DNA of 14,939 bases from an uncultured Mogibacterium sp. (GTDB taxonomy: Bacteria; Bacillota_A; Clostridia; Peptostreptococcales; Anaerovoracaceae): assembly GCF_938039775.1 (NCBI RefSeq), contig NZ_CALHTQ010000167.1:1-14939 (forward strand). The letters are read 5' to 3'. Position 1 is the stretch's first letter. Every line of letters starts with the position of its first letter. Both the position numbers and the translations under genes were made by a program. Shown one piece after another: positions 13,099 through 14,939 of the stretch. Under the pieces are notes generated by a model. The model saw only the letters and a list, made by a program, of their open reading frames with translations. It did not search any database and had not been told where the DNA came from.

Positions 13099-14373
13099 AT
13101 GCAGCAGATTAAGTGCCCTAAGTGCGGTGAAGCATTTCAAATAGATGAAGCTGGCTATGCAGCAATTGTAAAGCAGGTAAGAGATAAAGAATTTAATAAC
13201 GAGATTAAGCGTGCTGAAGAACAGTACAAAGACGACAAGGCTGCGGCTGTAAACCTTGCTAAGGCTGAAACTGAAAAGAAAGTGCAGGAGCTTATCGCAG
13301 CTAAAGAACAGGAGATAATTAAACTCCGTGCTAGCATCGATACCTATGATAAAGAGAAAGCTTTAGCAATTAATGAAGCGGTCCAGGAGAAGGAATCCGA
13401 GTACAGGAAATTAGTCGATGCAAAAGACGCAGAGTATCGTAAATCTGTAGCATTGAAGGATGAAGAGCTTTCAAAAAATAAAGAGGAACTTCAGAGACTT
13501 TCCGGTGACCTTAAAGTTAATGAAAAAGAGGCTGCTTTAAACCTTCAGGTACTCAAGGATGAGTATGAGACGAAGCTAAAGATGAAGGATGAGCAGATTG
13601 ATTACTATAAGGACCTTAAAGCGCGTCAGTCTACCAAGATGGTAGGTGAGACACTTGAGCAACATTGTGAGATAGAATTTAATAAGCTCAGAGCGACAGC
13701 TTTTCAGAATGCATACTTTGAGAAGGATAATGATGTGAGAAGCGGGAGCAAAGGCGACTATATATTTAGAGAGAAGGACGAGTCGGGTCTTGAAATCGTA
13801 TCCATAATGTTCGAGATGAAAAATGAGATGGATACAACTGCTACAAAGCATAAGAACGAAGATTTCTTTAAAGAGCTAGACAAAGATAGAAAAGAGAAAA
13901 AGTGTGAATATGCAGTTCTTGTGTCGATGCTAGAGGCTGACAACGAATATTACAACCAGGGTATTGTAGATGTGTCTCATAGATACGAGAAGATGTATGT
14001 TATAAGGCCTCAGTTCTTTATACCTATAATCTCATTGCTGCGTAATATGGGGTATAACTCTTTAAAATACAAGCAGGAGTTAGAGTCGATAAAAGCGCAG
14101 AATATCGATATAACACATTTTGAAGAAGATATGGAGAGCTTCAAGAGTGCTTTTGCGAGAAACTATGATATCGCTTCTAGAAAGTTTCAAGAGGCGATTG
14201 ATGAGATTGATAAGTCAATAAATCACCTTGAGAAGATTAAGAAGGCGCTGACTTCATCTGAAAATAATTTGAGGCTAGCGAATAATAAGGCTGAGGATTT
14301 AACGATTAAGAAGCTAACCAAAAACAATCCTACTATGCAGGAGATGTTCAAATCGCTTGAAAAGAGTGAATAA
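13099..14373 (+). CDS. DUF2130 family coiled-coil protein, possible PD-(D/E)XK-type nuclease fold
   Basis: A 424-residue cytoplasmic protein. ATG 13099 follows GGAGG (within AGGAGGAATATT) at good spacing. Residues 1-11 carry C6-P-K-C9-G, half of a zinc-ribbon-like motif. Residues ~25-175 are a long Lys/Glu-rich coiled coil. From ~180 to ~310 lies the DUF2130 core: [42 protein letters not shown], then [18 protein letters not shown] and [16 protein letters not shown]. The C-terminal ~325-424 is helical again. In the core, E184, D220 and E239-x-K241 have the order and strand-like setting of a PD-(D/E)XK nuclease active site; that reading is mine and needs a fold search. The biochemical role of the family is not known to me. 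The next gene starts 47 nt later without an intervening terminator, so cotranscription is likely. Confidence 0.88.
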   Translation: MQQIKCPKCGEAFQIDEAGYAAIVKQVRDKEFNNEIKRAEEQYKDDKAAAVNLAKAETEKKVQELIAAKEQEIIKLRASIDTYDKEKALAINEAVQEKESEYRKLVDAKDAEYRKSVALKDEELSKNKEELQRLSGDLKVNEKEAALNLQVLKDEYETKLKMKDEQIDYYKDLKARQSTKMVGETLEQHCEIEFNKLRATAFQNAYFEKDNDVRSGSKGDYIFREKDESGLEIVSIMFEMKNEMDTTATKHKNEDFFKELDKDRKEKKCEYAVLVSMLEADNEYYNQGIVDVSHRYEKMYVIRPQFFIPIISLLRNMGYNSLKYKQELESIKAQNIDITHFEEDMESFKSAFARNYDIASRKFQEAIDEIDKSINHLEKIKKALTSSENNLRLANNKAEDLTIKKLTKNNPTMQEMFKSLEKSE

Positions 14374-14420
14374 ATTGTGTTAGAATATTTAACTAGATTA
14401 ATTAGAAAAGGAATAGTGAA

Positions 14421-14831
14421 ATGAGCAAAGGGAAGCAGAGACCACCACAATACATTAGACAGTCGAAGGGATATCAGCAGAATCTATATAAGAAGCAGAT
14501 GAAGGAACAGGATATTCAGGTTCCAAAGTCTATTAATATCGAGAAGATAACTAAAATCAACAGAATTTTAGGAATAGTTTGGATTGCTTTGATTTTTGTA
14601 TGCGGATTCTTCTGGACATGGATTGCAGCAGCAGTTCTTGCTGTAGCTGGTGCTGCTTATATGGGCGGATTTTTCGCATATATGAGCAATTATTCCAAGA
14701 AGTATCTTGGTGCTTACAAGAAGATGGGTGTGCCAAAGGAGATGTATATGAAGCAGCTTAAAAAGAATGGCACAGATGCAAAGAGCATGGAGAGAATGTC
14801 TAAGCTTTGGGATAAGATTAAAGTAGATTAA
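14421..14831 (+). CDS. Small two-helix membrane protein of unknown function
   Basis: A 136-residue protein that I do not recognise. ATG 14421 follows AAAAGGAA (14406-14413) at 7 nt. It begins with a very basic, Gln-rich, probably cytoplasmic stretch (~1-47: MSKGKQRPPQYIRQSKGYQQ onward). Two hydrophobic segments come next, ~49-63 (ILGIVWIALIFVCGF) and ~66-86 (WIAAAVLAVAGAAYMGGFFA). The tail of ~48 residues is basic (YSKKYLGAYKKMGVPKEMYM, then KQLKK). Both ends are expected to face the cytoplasm by the positive-inside rule. It lies 47 nt after the DUF2130 gene with no terminator between, so the two may form an operon. No homologous family or function can be named from the sequence alone. Confidence 0.75.
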   Translation: MSKGKQRPPQYIRQSKGYQQNLYKKQMKEQDIQVPKSINIEKITKINRILGIVWIALIFVCGFFWTWIAAAVLAVAGAAYMGGFFAYMSNYSKKYLGAYKKMGVPKEMYMKQLKKNGTDAKSMERMSKLWDKIKVD

Positions 14832-14832
14832 T

Positions 14833-14858
14833 TTTGTAATTGAGATTCATATTACAAA
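14833..14858 (+). repeat. Inverted repeat after the last gene
   Basis: TTTGTAAT (14833-14840) and ATTACAAA (14851-14858) are perfect 8-bp inverted arms with a 10-nt loop, just after the stop codon. No T run follows, so it is a weak terminator at best. ATTACAAA recurs at 14896-14903. The remaining bases end in AGAGGGGCGAAAG, which may be the ribosome site of a gene beyond the window. Confidence 0.4.
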
Positions 14859-14939
14859 GAAAACCAAAATAATAGCTCGATTGAAGGATGCTGTTATTAC
14901 AAAAATTTATAGCAAGACAAGCTAAAAGAGGGGCGAAAG

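Noticed and set aside
1..14939. CRISPR, IS element, prophage or tRNA/rRNA
   Set aside because: No regularly spaced repeats, transposase or phage genes, or tRNA/rRNA signatures were seen on either strand.

Overview
The window looks like chromosomal DNA from a low-GC, anaerobic Gram-positive bacterium (Firmicutes, class Clostridia). The clues are A+T-rich intergenic DNA, strong AGGAGG-type ribosome sites, TATAAT and TGnTATAAT promoters, many Rho-independent terminators, and gene content typical of anaerobes: formate-tetrahydrofolate ligase, reverse-type rubrerythrin, and Fur/PerR and DtxR-family regulators. I would guess a Eubacterium/Mogibacterium-like (Anaerovoracaceae) lineage, but the genus is not proven by what I can see. 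There are no rRNA or tRNA genes, CRISPR arrays, insertion sequences, or prophage genes.

Layout. (1) 1-1144: the 3' end of a YitT-type membrane protein gene, then a YheO-like PAS/HTH regulator in the same operon, closed by a 16-bp perfect hairpin. (2) 1145-5000: fhs, then an Xaa-Pro aminopeptidase P gene, with a large dyad and an extended -10 promoter between them and a terminator after the second. (3) 5088-8825: a LytTR response regulator and a GHKL sensor kinase (Agr/VirRS type), a terminator, then a two-gene ABC transporter. The ABC promoter has a consensus -10 but no -35 at the normal distance. Upstream of it are two CCGTTnnnGACA direct repeats exactly 21 bp apart, the geometry of LytTR operators, so the two-component system probably controls the transporter. 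(4) 8826-9234: a 400-bp gene-poor stretch with several hairpins and one possible 27-residue reading frame. (5) 9235-10602 (minus): a POT-family peptide transporter whose promoter is overlaid by CCATAT half-sites. (6) 10884-11294 (minus): a DtxR/MntR-family metal regulator, divergent from a PerR-like Fur-family gene (11466) that carries a Fur-type box, followed by rubrerythrin (11912). Together these form a metal and peroxide stress cluster. (7) 12650-14831: a small membrane protein, a DUF2130 coiled-coil protein with a nuclease-like residue pattern, and a second small membrane protein of unknown function.

Most genes are ordinary housekeeping or accessory functions of known families. The least described parts are the regulatory architecture of the LytTR-ABC module, the CCATAT operator cluster on the peptide transporter promoter, the mixed metal-ligand set of the DtxR homologue, and the DUF2130 protein between two uncharacterised membrane proteins.
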